Part shown: piece after piece, positions 21,373 to 32,026 of the stretch
Numbering within the stretch: position 1 is the stretch's first letter
How the letters are laid out: every line of letters begins with the position of its first letter
DNA from: Trebouxia sp. TZW2008
Lineage: Eukaryota > Chlorophyta > Trebouxiophyceae > Trebouxiales > Trebouxiaceae
Assembly: GCA_002118135.1 (NCBI GenBank)
Contig: BDIU01000048.1
Location: 1 to 64,000, forward strand
DNA: 64,000 nt
Reading direction: 5' to 3'
The notes under the pieces: model-generated
Told to the model about the DNA's origin: nothing
The model's input: the letters and a program-made list of their open reading frames with translations, nothing else
Databases searched by the model: none
Translations under genes and position numbers: made by a program

Positions 21373-24300
21373 ATGCAGCGAGCTGGCATGCCGATGCGCA
21401 ACGCTGCTTCACCGGAACTAGCGCCGGTGCTCGTGCTGACTAACGCAACATGGTTGCCTCCCGCCGGGGATTCGGAGTGCGGAACCGTGTTGCTGAACGG
21501 AGGTGGCACCTGGATAGGTCATGTAGGACCTGGCCTAGTGTTCCTTCTGTGGGGGCTCTGGTGGACGTTCAACACGTTCTCGGCATACTTCCGACAGAAT
21601 GCGATCGGCAAGTCCTATTGTTGTCGTGCTTACTACCCGTCGCCGTGGCGCCACGCTCGCATGTTCCGATACCTGAAGCATTGGGAAGCGATCACAATGG
21701 TTTGGGGTCCCCTGCTTATGGTCTGGATAGAGCTGAAGGGTGATCACGCGGCTTACACGTGAGTACAGTTACGCCTGTCCAGACGGCTATGCGCTGCAGT
21801 GCGTATGAGAATAGCACAAATCTGCTGCATCTGGCGCAACTGTCCATCCGCATGTCTGCCCACCTCGCCCGCAAGCTAGATGTGCCTGGCATAGCTGCTT
21901 AGTAAGAAGCTGACCTGCTCAAGAAGTCCAGACACGCTCAGTCAGCATCTTGTATTTTAGCATCAATGGCTCGAACAACACACTTCAACCTTATCACAAT
22001 GAGCTGATCGCAGGAACATGCTCTGTGACAATGGACGATTTGACCCTCGCCATTTGCACAACTGGCAGCATACAGCCAGCTACCCAGCCTTTGTTGTGTC
22101 AGGTGAGTCACACCTTGCCCCTGAAGCTCAATCCATCTGTACCTATATTGCATGCGACGCCTACCACACAAGAGCAGCCAGGTTCTGATGTGCATGTGGA
22201 GCCCTTCAGAACAGCTTCAAGACAGGCTTGATAGACAATTGTCTTCTGCAGAAAAGCATCTGTACTTGCATAGGTTGCTTGCATCAACTTGCATGCTTAG
22301 ATGTGGCTGCAAGGGCACTTTTCAGCACGAACAGCCTTGTGTCTCAGCCCACAAAATGCCCATAGCACATTTGTCATGCACACTTCATTTTATTACCACC
22401 CTAACAATGCAATTGATGCTGTGTCTCAAGCTGCAATTGCCCTTGTTGCATGCTACTGATGCAGTGTGTCAAATCGCCAGTGCCGTTGCACATCATTGCA
22501 GAAATCTGATCCATCATGCTGTTGCACGCTGCAAGTGTCCTCCAATTCATTTGCATTCACATGCACAATGCTGCCCCATGCTGTAGGTGTAGTTAACTTG
22601 CTGGGAACCTGATGCGCCATACTGTCACACGCTGCAGGTGTAGTCAACCTCCTTGGGAATCTGGTCACTCTACCTGAAGGCACACAGCACTCTTTCCTAG
22701 GCCTAGCATTCTCCATAGAAGGCGCTTTGATGCTGTTACACAAGAAGCACCAACCCTTGGACGCTGTTTTACACTGGCTGCTGGGGATGACCATGTTGTC
22801 ATCAGCTGCCTTCGTCTTTTTGGAGATCAAAGCTCCACATAACTTGCTGCTTGCATCAGCCAAGGCAAGCAGTGTCATGCTTACGGGAGCTTGGCTGTGT
22901 GTCATGGGCAAGATGCTGTTCACAGGTAATTGATGATTGCGTGTGGTTTTTGGAGCTGACAGCCACAATTGCAGTCTTGGGTACTGGCTGTATTGGGAGG
23001 GTTACTGGTACATGCATGCACGCATGCTTTGCAAGGGTATGCCTCAAGTCAGGCCCTTATCACTAAGCACCATTCTTGCCTTGTCTCTGCTATGGATTCA
23101 ACCAGCGGCAAGCTGTCCACATTGTATGACACTTGACACAAACACAAACAAGCATATGCGCAGCCAAGTCATCACGCTGTCATGGGCAATCTTTGATGAA
23201 GCCACAGATGCCTGGTAAGGCTGATGCTTCAAGTACAGAATCCAGGTCATTGTTTTGTCATGAGCAGATGTTGCAATCGCAATCACAGATGACGGATTGT
23301 GCAGATGCGAGGGAGAGGCTTTGGGCACAGGACAACATGGCGTCTTCAATGATGGCACCAGCTGTCTTTGCCATGCTGCTGCTGGCTGTGGCGGTCTTTC
23401 AGCTCTTTGGTAAGTCATTGACAACACATTGCAACTACTTCATTGGAACTAAATTGCAATCATAACTGTTGCTCACCAAGTGTTGCTGGTGATGTATCTG
23501 AACTGTCTGCCCTGCTGCTGCTGGCTGCGGGTGTTTTCCAGCTGATTGGTAAGTTGCGACATCATACAGTGCCATTGTCACTGTCACTCAACAACTGTGT
23601 TTGCTGCATCTGTTGACTGTGACTGTCTTCCTGCTCATTTGCAAGCCACTGACACCACAAAAGGTACCTGTCAATGTCACAAGCAGGGTGCTGGCGTTAT
23701 CAATGTTGGAGTACTTGAGCTGTCTTTGCCATTCTACTGCCGAGAGTGGCTGTCTTCCAACTCATGGCCAAGTGACAGAACGGAAGGCAAATGTCAGCAT
23801 CATTCACTTGTTTCCAAATGCTTTTGTCTACATTACAATGTTCACAATGTCAAAGCTCAATCGCAAGTATATACATGCTGCTGCTGCTGCTGCTGATGAT
23901 GACGATGATGATGATGATGATGATGATGGTGGTGCAGTGTTTGTGGTCATGGGGGCAGCGTGTGAACGCTCTGGGCGCAGCAAAGCTACCTATGCTGCGA
24001 TGCCTGTGATGGCTTCTCCAGGAAAAGATTCTTCTGGTTCTATCCATTTGGATGCAGCAGCCTTGACAAGGCATACACGCTCCTGCTCGGCTGATGACTC
24101 AGCCCATGAGCCCTCTGATGCAGGTATGTTATCTGCACACTCTGTCTTCTGACTTCTTGTTCCATTGCTACACACCAGGAAAAGCCATCAGCTGAACGCA
24201 GCAGCGCTGACACTCCATATGCGTTCTTGCTCAGCTGATGACTCAGCGCATCAGTCCTCTGATCCAGGGCAGATTGTGCTCTATTGCTACAAATGAGCAA

Positions 24301-24739
24301 GTCTTGCATTTGCAAAGCTGCAAAGGCTCACTTGCATGATGCATAGCCGATTGGTTTGTAAGCAAAGGAGCAGTCTGAGTTGCAGATGGCCACACAAGTC
24401 ATGAAGTAATTTCACATTGCTTGGCATGATTCATCAAGCCATTTGAGATGTTTGCTGACTCAGCACAAGTGCCAGATCAAAGGATCAGTAACTCATTTGG
24501 GCTGTTGATTGACTGAGCATCACTGCCTGATCACAGGTTCAGAAGCGTCACATGCGCACATACATCCTGCCATCAATTATGCAGCAGCAGCCTCGAATCC
24601 AGTGCAGCCGCATAGTAAGCAGCCTCAGGCTGTGATTGGTGATGTGCTAGCAGTGTTGACTAAGCCAGTGAAAGGCACTTTGGGGGCGCCTTTACGACTG
24701 CCCTCTTCAAAAGGGGCAAAAGCGGATCATGTAGTGTGA
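21373..24739 (+). CDS. TMEM45/DUF716-family membrane protein
   Basis: Exons 21373-21758, 22014-22102, 22638-22925, 23305-23409, 23938-24123 and 24537-24739 join in phase, about 418 residues. Family marks are GHVGPGLVFLLWGLWWTFN near residue 50, HLHNWQHTASYPAF (the conserved HxNxWQH membrane motif) and EGALMLLHKKHQPLDAVLHWLL, followed by DNMASSMMAPAVFAMLLL. Several hydrophobic segments suggest a polytopic membrane protein. The function of the family is unclear. The C-terminal 130 residues are Ser-, Ala- and His-rich and likely cytosolic. One small phase-neutral exon may be missing between 22926 and 23304, because the usual W-x-x-Q helix was not located. The start is the first ATG in a CpG-rich stretch. 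Confidence 0.8.
22577..22637 (+). repeat. Acceptor-side echo of TMEM45-like exon 3
   Basis: GCTGTAGGTGTAGTTAACTT (from 22579) mirrors the real acceptor and exon start GCTGCAGGTGTAGTCAACCT (from 22631), 52 bases further on. A third, more decayed relic lies near 22525. Confidence 0.8.
23490..23780 (+). repeat. Donor-side echoes of TMEM45-like exon 4
   Basis: The real exon end (CTGCTGCTGGCTGTGGCGGT, then TTTCAGCTCTTTG and GTAAGT) recurs at about 23513-23556 (with GGTAAGT intact), 23600-23645 and 23715-23775. Divergence grows with distance from the true exon. Confidence 0.8.
23877..23930. repeat. (CTG)n(GAT)n microsatellite next to an acceptor
   Basis: CTG units followed by about eleven GAT/GAC units end seven bases before the acceptor of TMEM45-like exon 5. 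A run of Asp in one frame is a product of the repeat, not of a gene. Confidence 0.95.
24176..24275 (+). repeat. Donor-side echo of TMEM45-like exon 5
   Basis: GGAAAAGCCATC, GCAGCAGCGCTGACA and GCTCAGCTGATGACTCAGC follow the order of exon 5's 3' half (24020-24123), ending at a decayed donor CCAGGGCAG. Confidence 0.75.
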
Positions 24740-25942
24740 AAGGCTGGCAGGTCGGAGTGTTGAGGGGAGGTTCAGGAAGAGAGCATAGAAGGAAAAGTCT
24801 CTGCTGTCAGGCGTTATATTGGGAGCCCCTGTATGTAGTAGCAGCTTGCAACTGGGCTGAGGGGAGCGGCAGGAAAAGCAAAAACAATGAAGGAAAAATG
24901 CCTATGTCACTTGGCATCACGATGGGAGCTTCTGTGAGTAGAAGCAGCCTAGGAGAAGCGGAGTATGATTGTTGCTGAACTGAAAACTTGGATCTAGAGA
25001 GTGCTGCAGACAGGCAGATTGTATACAAAGGTTGAGTGGCGCAATGAGTGCTGCCAGCATTGTGTTACACCATACCTGCCATGTACTTATGTTGTACCAA
25101 GTACGTGTCTGTTGCTCCCGCACTTAGCTGTTTGTCGCTGCTTTTGCCCAAAGGTAAGCAAGAGCATGCTACTAGTAGGTCTCTGATTGTAGTTCATAGG
25201 TGTGGCTGTCGCGTCATGCTGTATGCTTGTGTTGCTGTTCATCAGTTGGAGTGGTGTGCTGTTGTTCAGATGTTCATGTGTGAGGTCTACGGTACTGAAA
25301 CTGTTGTGTGCTTGATCTTTCAGCCTTAAGCGCTGCATCGGTCCTCCCCTTTAAGTAGATGAACGATCTTGCCATTTGCAAGTGATTGACATCTGCTTGG
25401 GTATATATGCAAGCACAGCACTGCCTTGAAAGATACAGCTGCTTTCTGTTGCTTTGGCATCAAACAATGCAGCAGACTTGTCTCCATCTGGCCATGTTGC
25501 ACTTACATCCGATTGCGTTGTGTCGGCAGGGCGTCAGTTTTCAAATTCGCAATTGAGAGCCTATGCACTTTTCGTTCCTGCACCCGCTGCATATGAGACG
25601 TCAGCATCAAAGACATGATTGACTCATTGGTTGAAGATCAACTGCAAGAGTATACGTTTTGCCACATCCATACGTATCTTCTGTCCAACAAGATCAGGCA
25701 AATATACAGCTAAACAAATCACACTGTGGATTCGGTGTCATTAAAATCCATCATTGGCGTTGAAAGCAGCAACTATGCCAACTTGAGCATAGCAACAGAC
25801 TAAAGACAATGGTCACACACAACATAGACCGGAGACACAGGATCATGCTGTTATGCAGCAAACTGTGCATCAACTACAGCTCTGCACGCTGGCAGCTGAA
25901 ACAAGGCGTGTGCATTAATTGAGCCATCAAACACACGCATCA
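24740..25942. other. Tail-to-tail intergenic region
   Basis: About 1.2 kb between the stops of the TMEM45-like gene (plus) and RRP15 (minus). It presumably contains both 3' UTRs. No gene, repeat or RNA was recognised; the frames present have no family resemblance. Confidence 0.5.
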
Positions 25943-28900
25943 TCAAGCGCCATCTGCACTATCACTATCTGTCATGTCTTGCAGGCCCTCATTCAGAGGT
26001 TCTTCCTCGCTGTCATCTTGTTTGTCCCAATCCTTCATCTTGGCGCCACCTGTCAGCAACACAAAATCAGACCTTGCTTGACTGAACAATCACGCTACTG
26101 CCCACAGGCATAGTATCTGCTATGACAATGTCAGGCAGTAAAGGTGATGCAGCTCAGTGAACCAATACGCACTAGATCGTCTTTGGTACGTGTACTATGC
26201 AGCATATGAAGGCCAGGCGCACGAATCAAAGCGCTCACATGCGCCTTACCATTCAGCATGTGAGAAACAATCCTAGGACAGCAGATTAGCGCTGGACCTG
26301 CAGACTGACATGAGTGCTACAGCGCATGCCATGACGAGCAAAGCTACAGACATACTTTGCAGACCAAAGCTGTCACTGAGCACTCCCCATCCTGCAGCTG
26401 CTGCCTGTGATGAGGCTGACACAGCAGGTGCAGGTCGCGAATCGTGCTGCACATGACTGATCAGCAAAGTAACAGTCAGAACAAGAGGCATACTCTGCAA
26501 GCCAAAGCTATCGCTGAGCACTCCCCAGCCAGATGCTGCAGCCTGTGATGGGGCTGGTTTGGCAGGGGCAGCTGTGGCCGGCCCTGTGCCTGCTGGAAGG
26601 GCAGTTGCTGTCTTCTTCTCTCCACCCGCGCCCCTCAGCTCAGCTAAGAAGCTTGCCTTGTCAAGCTTGGCTACCTGCATGTGACTTGCATCCGTCAGCT
26701 CAGCATCTATGACACTGCACCAATCGTTGCTGCTGACTGATGAGAGCTTGGTGACAGAGAGCAGCGCACTGCAAACAGGCATGATACAGTGAACTCTCTT
26801 TATAATAATAATAATAATCATAATCATCATTACATGTTCCAGCATATACTGCTAGGTATGTGTGGCACAAGTTCTATCTCGCCAGGCAGGCTTGTCTTGA
26901 GCGTCGCGATATGATCGCCTGATGTTCAACTGTTGAAAGTCAGACAAAACAGTGTCATTCCAGATCTTCCTTGGGCGACCTGGAGGATTTGATCCCTTGA
27001 CTTGACCAAACAACATGACCTTGGGCAACCTAGTGTCTAGCATCCTGCAGACATGTCCATACCACATAAGCCTCTTACTCCTCAGTTGGGAGTTCATGGA
27101 ACAAGTTTTGACACATTGACAGGATGGCTGCATTTGAAACACAGTCTCTCAAAGATAGAAATGCCTCTTTATAAGGCTACCCAATATAAGGACATCCTCA
27201 ATGTAAAAACAATGCAGCTGGGAACCAAGCACCGCATTCTAATGACAGTGTTACTTCTGAAAAAGATCAAGTTGATGTATGGACATTTTCTTGGTGATCA
27301 ATCCAGCTGTTATCAAGAGAGGTTACTGTATATAGGACTGGAAAGGGCTGATCCCTTGCACTTCATGTCACTGAGATTGTGTCAGTATGCAGCCCAGTTG
27401 CGGCTGTCATGGCTTGCACATCTGGAGAGGTTGTGTAGAAAGGCTGGTTGCAGCTGTGCTTGGGAAAGCGCAGCGCAAGTATGCCGCCATCAGCTATACA
27501 TGCAAGCCAGCTGCCCAATGCAATGCAGAGTCATCATGCCACATGCTGTGCCTAGCAGCAATTGCCACGCATGCAGAGGCAGCGTTTTACTCCAGGCATC
27601 ATCAGACTGTAAACAAAAGAGGCGGGTGCAGCAGCAGCAAGGATATTTATTTTTGATCTTGAGCCTCCCATGCTTAGCACAATTGCTGCAGCTTATTGTC
27701 TTGTTGTTGGGCATTCACACATTTGAACTCACAGCTTTCGTTTGCCTTGACCTCATTTGTTTGTATCTATTGCACAGCTCAGGCGTGGTTTCTTGTACAA
27801 TCGTACGAGGTAAAAGATGACAGTGTGCACTGAGTGTGGCTTTGCAAAACAGCGCAATGATGTCACAGACTGATGCAAAAAAGTGCACCACAAGCACCAT
27901 TTCACTGTTGTTGCAATTGGACTGACGGGACAGTGTGTCACGGTAGGTCCTGAAATCGGGACAGTGTGTCACTCTTGGTCTGAAGCCTCCCACAGACACC
28001 AATCTGCTTTTGTTGTGATCATGCTGGACAGTGAAGATGCAGGTGTTGAGGCAGAGTAGCTCACCCTTGATCTGGAGCCTCCAACCAATGCATCCTTCTG
28101 GTCACGCTGTGCTTTGCTGACAGCATTGAAGAGTCGCACAACACCCCTGCATGCAATGCAGTGTTTAGTGGAAGCGCGGCTTCAATTTGCCCATGGAGAA
28201 CTGCAACATGACAGTAGACTGCTGGCCCTTCAAAAGACAGTAGGGCATACTGTATAAAACAAACAGCTGTTAAAAGCTCAGGTTTTCAAGGTGCCCTTGA
28301 GCTGCAGAGACCAAAGGTGCTGAGCACAGAAGGTTGATCTGGCTTTATGTCAAACAAACACAAAGCTGTTGTGACAGATCAACATTGTTTTGTATACAAT
28401 GCATCACTGTACCATGTGTATGCAGGCAGTCAGCAGCAAATCCTGGACAAAGCAAAGCAGGCAGGATGGCTGACAGACATCATCAGACGCGATGTGCATG
28501 ACTGAAAGGGTGACTTGGCATTCTACCTGGTAGCAGTCTTGAGCAGAGCCTTCTCGTTTGCGTCATGCGGAGGATCCTCTCCACGCTTGGGAACTGCCTG
28601 CATACAGGGTGTCAAACAGTACGCTTTCTGCTCAGTCTCATACACAATGACTCATCACGGGTGTTATTGCTTGACAATGCACTACTGCAAGTTGCATACA
28701 GTGTCAGATCAAGAATGGGCTGCAGAGCACAGCGTGCATTTGACAAACCAGATTTAAGATGCCACGTCGCAAGTCACAGTACAAAACAGCCTACAAAAGC
28801 ATGTGCCTCTGCTCTGTGTGTACACTGCTTAGCACAATTGCTGCAGCTTTTTGTCTTGTTGTTGGGCATTCACACATTTGCACTCACAGCTTTCGTTTGC

Positions 28901-30162
28901 CTTGACCTCATTTGTTTGTATCTATTGCACAGCTCGGGCGTGGTTTCTCGTACAATCGTACGAGGTAAAAGATGACAATGTGCACTGAGTGTGGCTTTGC
29001 AAAACAGCGTAATGATGTCACAGACTGATGCAAAAAAGCGCACCACATGCCCTCTCTGCTTCATCTCAAGACGCATCTTCTTTGCGGCCTTGTCAGCATT
29101 ACTTTCTGCAGCTTCTTCACGTTGTCTCTTGGCTACGCTTTTGCTTTTCTGCATTGCAAAACACATGTTCCTAAATGCCCGCATGCGACACATGCTGCTT
29201 GCAAATGTGCGACAACAGATGCTTCTTGTCATACACAGCGACACCTACATAGCGGGTGCACAGATTTGTTCAATGCCGATGCATGAGCTGCACCATGCAC
29301 GCTGCTCCCAGACAGCGGCACCTGAGCACATGAGCAGCAAAGCATGCACAGCAGCGACACATTTATGCTGCATTGCATCTGCATAGCTGATGACTCATCA
29401 TGTCCAGCTGCAAATGGCATGAATGAAACACAACATGCTGGCTTGATATGAACAGCATCTGCGCGTACCGACAAAATCGCAAGTCCACCATCTGGATCAT
29501 CTGTTTCCAGCAACCTGGCTGCAGCACGTGCAACCCCTGTCGCCTTCAAATCTCTTGCATTTGACCTGCTGGCTGGTCTGCTGTCCTCATGCCTGCCACT
29601 TGGACTGGGCTGATGTTCATCATCATCAACACCATTATCATCATTGACAGGTTTAGCTGAGCTTGCTGTTAGTGCTGCTGTTTCACTGTCTGCATTGTTG
29701 GTATTTTGAAGTGGTGACTGGCTGTCACTGCCTGCACAATGCATGCCTAATGCTGCGGCCTGATTATGCTCTAAAGCACTGACAAATGAGCATAGTCTCA
29801 GGGGAAAATGGCGCTTACTTGCATCTGCATCAGATCCAGATTCAGAAGGCCCCAATTCTTGTGACTCTTCTTCCTCGCCGCTGCTGCTGCTGCTTTGCTC
29901 TGCTGCATAGCCTGCATTGCATGCTGATCATCAAGTCCCCTTGACTTGGTTCTGTGACTGAGCATCACGCGAGCATCGCTTCGGGCCGTTCAACGGCAAA
30001 ACTTTGGTCGCAAACTGCACAGTCGGCAGGCAGGAGACACGCGACCACCCCTCGCAGGTGCAGCGGGAGTGTGCTTTGATGCGTTGCAGCCATTTGTGTA
30101 GCACCTGCTGCGTCGTTCGCACCGGTGAGCCTCTGCAGCTCAGCTGCCACAGCGGCCTCCAT
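25943..30162 (-). CDS. RRP15: RRP15, pre-rRNA processing protein
   Basis: Eight minus-strand exons, 30105-30162, 29819-29911, 29469-29731, 29044-29148, 28527-28597, 28065-28146, 26494-26674 and 25943-26049, join in phase to give 319 residues. After an acidic, Ser-rich N-terminus come the Rrp15 signatures: LAILSKSKSVAKRQREEA near residue 135, a short basic segment with VPKRGEDPP, KALLKTATRGVVRLFNAV near 195, KASFLAELRG, GWGVLSDSFG and GAKMKDWDKQDD near the end. Human RRP15 has the same order, including ATRGVVQLFNAV and MKDWDKE. The protein acts in the nucleolus in 60S and early pre-rRNA maturation. Intron 6 carries a LINE remnant and a MITE fragment. It is divergent from RNASEK. Confidence 0.9.
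26344..26445 (-). repeat. RRP15: Echo of RRP15 exon 7, possible alternative exon
   Basis: On the minus strand this repeats the 3' part of exon 7 with its donor (SQAAAAGWGVLSDSFGLQ followed by A|GTATGT). An acceptor (GTGCAG, then CAC GAT TCG) precedes it. The copy is open throughout and has the same entry and exit phases as exon 7, so it could replace exon 7 but could not be added to it in frame. Confidence 0.7.
26797..27142 (-). mobile_element. LINE 3'-end remnant with (ATT)n tail
   Basis: The minus strand encodes RLMWYGHVCRMLDTRLPKVM and GRPRKIWNDTVLSDFQQ, the typical C-terminal block of LINE reverse transcriptases. It ends in an (ATT)n tail at about 26797-26830. It is a 5'-truncated insertion inside RRP15 intron 6, in the same orientation as the host gene. 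The left-edge LINE lacks this part, so whether they are one family cannot be told. Confidence 0.85.
27163..27260 (+). mobile_element. Partial MITE, related to copies at 13965 and 39392
   Basis: It shares TATAAGGACATCCTC, ACAATGCAGCTGGGAACCAA and GCACCGCATTCTAATGACAG with the whole copy at 39392. No clean terminal repeats remain. Confidence 0.5.
27671..27891. repeat. 221-bp direct repeat, copy A
   Basis: It matches 28826-29046 over 221 bases with about seven substitutions and no length change, much younger than the other duplications here. It lies in RRP15 intron 6, beyond exons 5 and 6. Confidence 0.9.
28826..29046. repeat. 221-bp direct repeat, copy B, abutting RRP15 exon 4
   Basis: The partner of 27671-27891. 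In the minus-strand sense it begins with the last bases of RRP15 exon 4 and covers the donor and the first 218 bases of intron 4. The two copies are 1,155 bases apart and bracket exons 5 and 6. Confidence 0.9.
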
Positions 30163-30650
30163 GCTGCGAAAAGCTGTGATCGCGACAGCGTGTGTATCCC
30201 AATGCTACAGCTGGCGCACTTGGCTGCGCGCAAACACCTCTTGGTGGTCGATCAACGACCCTTGATGTCCGCAGCGCCAGGGATGATGCAAGCGCAAATT
30301 TCGCAGTGCTACAAGTCGGCTTCGCCCAGTCTTCGTACGGTGACTAAGGCACCGACAAAAAGTTTCTTCTTCACTCGCTCTGAAAGAGGCCTCTCGTGCA
30401 CAGGTTGATTCGCTGACCGAGTGCACAGCACTATTGTGACATTTAAAGTACAACCACAAGGCAAAGAGCTGGTTGTTTAGTTGCATCAGCGGCCTTGTTG
30501 CGCTGTGTGAGGCGGCAGGTGTCTCAGCTCTGCGATCGTCATCACGTGGCCTCGCTGACCGTACAGCGTTTGGGAAGCATTGCGTCAGGTTTTGACTCCC
30601 TGCAAAACAAGTTTTCTCATCTCGGCTGAAGTTCAAAGCAATCTGCAACC
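30163..30650. promoter_or_regulatory. Head-to-head intergenic region (RRP15 / RNASEK)
   Basis: About 488 bases between divergent ATGs, CpG-rich, and probably a shared promoter interval. A long minus-strand frame over it (30205-30648) has no family resemblance and was not called. Confidence 0.5.
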
Positions 30651-31126
30651 ATGTGTGGGCCGTTGGGTGAGTCGCCTAGATGCTCTTAAAGTGTTCCGAC
30701 GACAGCATTCAGCTTCACGAGCTCAGTGTGTCGCTCCAATCGCCTAGCGCATTTGTGAGGTTGCTGCACGTGCAGGCACTATGGCTTGCGGCATTTTGGC
30801 TGTGTTTGGGGCAGTGTTTCTGGCAGCAATGGCCATATTGATCAGCAAAGACTATGAGTAAGTCTTGCACAGACACAAATATGGCCTCTTCCAGCATGCC
30901 TGCAATGCCAAGATTATGTGTTGTTTTGCACAACTTACCAGATTAACTTGTTTAATGATGCTGCAGTTATCTTGGGGAATGGTTTGATGCTTCTACAGAA
31001 GCACTGTATGAAAATACACGGTCAGAAGCTGTCAAAAACTGTTGGAGTGTGGCTGGCATCTACCTCGCCATTGCAGTCCTGTGTGGGATTGGCATGGTGT
31101 ACCACAAACTTAGGCGGAATATTTAG
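30651..31126 (+). CDS. RNASEK: RNASEK-like small membrane protein (V-ATPase associated)
   Basis: Three exons, 30651-30666, 30776-30857 and 30967-31126, join in phase to give 85 residues, near the usual size of 95-100. The chain starts MCGPLGTMACGILAVFGAVF, then a first membrane helix, a loop with EWFDASTEALYENTRSEAVK, then NCWSVAGIYLAIAVLCGIG as a second helix and a short basic tail. The pattern CG-helix, Asn-Cys before the second helix and a late Cys matches ribonuclease kappa, which in animals is also known as V-ATPase accessory subunit f. Its role in algae would be V-ATPase-linked; that is inference. The first exon is only 16 bases, so the start depends on the MCGP/CCGP resemblance to the family. 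Confidence 0.75.
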
Positions 31127-32026
31127 ATTGCGCATGCTAAATGCACTACATCGCCAGGTGGAGCTAGCCAAACACACTCATAGCGCTTGAGTTTGCAGCA
31201 CAAACATTTTCAAGCAAATGGTCTCTCCTGACAATTTACCTACAGATGCCCAGAAGATTGGACAGCAAGCCATGTCTTGTTACTTTTGTTGCAGATTACG
31301 TTTCATGCAAGTCTATGCTTGGAAAGCTGCAACTGTTGGCACACCTGGTGTGCAAAGGACCTGCGTCAGCTTTCCTGATCATGTCACAAAATTTCTTGCA
31401 GCACAGGACAACACATCACAGCACATGACACCTAGCAGCGTTTTTATTCCATTCAAAGTTTTCACGTCACTGTGATGTGATAGCATGCTGCAGCCCACTT
31501 TGTGCAAGCCTGTTCTGTGTGCAGCTGCTAATGCATCAAGGATGCAGCACCCAACTGCGTGTTAGTGGAATTCAGCACACCAATGGCAGCTTGTTTATCA
31601 GGGAGTTGCCTCAGCCTGAATCTGGTTTTCAAGCAAAGCTGTTCCGGTTGTCAGTGCATGCCAATGCTACAAGTCGACATGTTGCAGTACGGCTAGCCTA
31701 GTAGTCATCACTCAAAATTTAGCTGCATGCCAGAGGTCCTCAAGCTTGCAGTCAACATATTGAGGGAGCTGGCCAACACTTTAAGGCCGCAACCCCTTGC
31801 AATTGTGTTCTTGTCACTCGTGCTTTCGACAACAGACACAGTTGGTCACACATACATCATGACACCTATCTAGTCTGCACAAAGACAAAGCTACACATGC
31901 AGTAGGCACAAGAGCTGATCTCAAATCTGTATACTGAGCAATGGTGCTCAATCCTATTTATCTAAGATGTTAGATAGAACATCAACCAGTGATGACACTA
32001 TGTGTCCAGACTACATATCAGCAATA
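31127..32026. other. Tail-to-tail intergenic region
   Basis: It lies between the stops of RNASEK and FCF1. A short plus-strand frame at about 31525-31701 (ending SVHANATSRHVAVRLA) is open but unsupported by any family. It may be chance, UTR, or an exon of an unplaced transcript. Confidence 0.4.

Noticed and set aside
23601..24152. 183-codon frame with a run of Asp
   Set aside because: It passes through the (GAT)n microsatellite and decayed exon echoes. Only the part from 23938 belongs to a gene.
27053..27820. A 255-codon plus-strand open frame
   Set aside because: It starts antisense to the LINE remnant, runs through a MITE fragment and ends in the 221-bp repeat, all within an RRP15 intron. 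It has no family resemblance and is probably a chance frame.
30205..30648. 147-codon minus-strand frame in the RRP15/RNASEK interval
   Set aside because: It overlaps the divergent promoter interval and antisense RNASEK leader sequence and shows no family motif.
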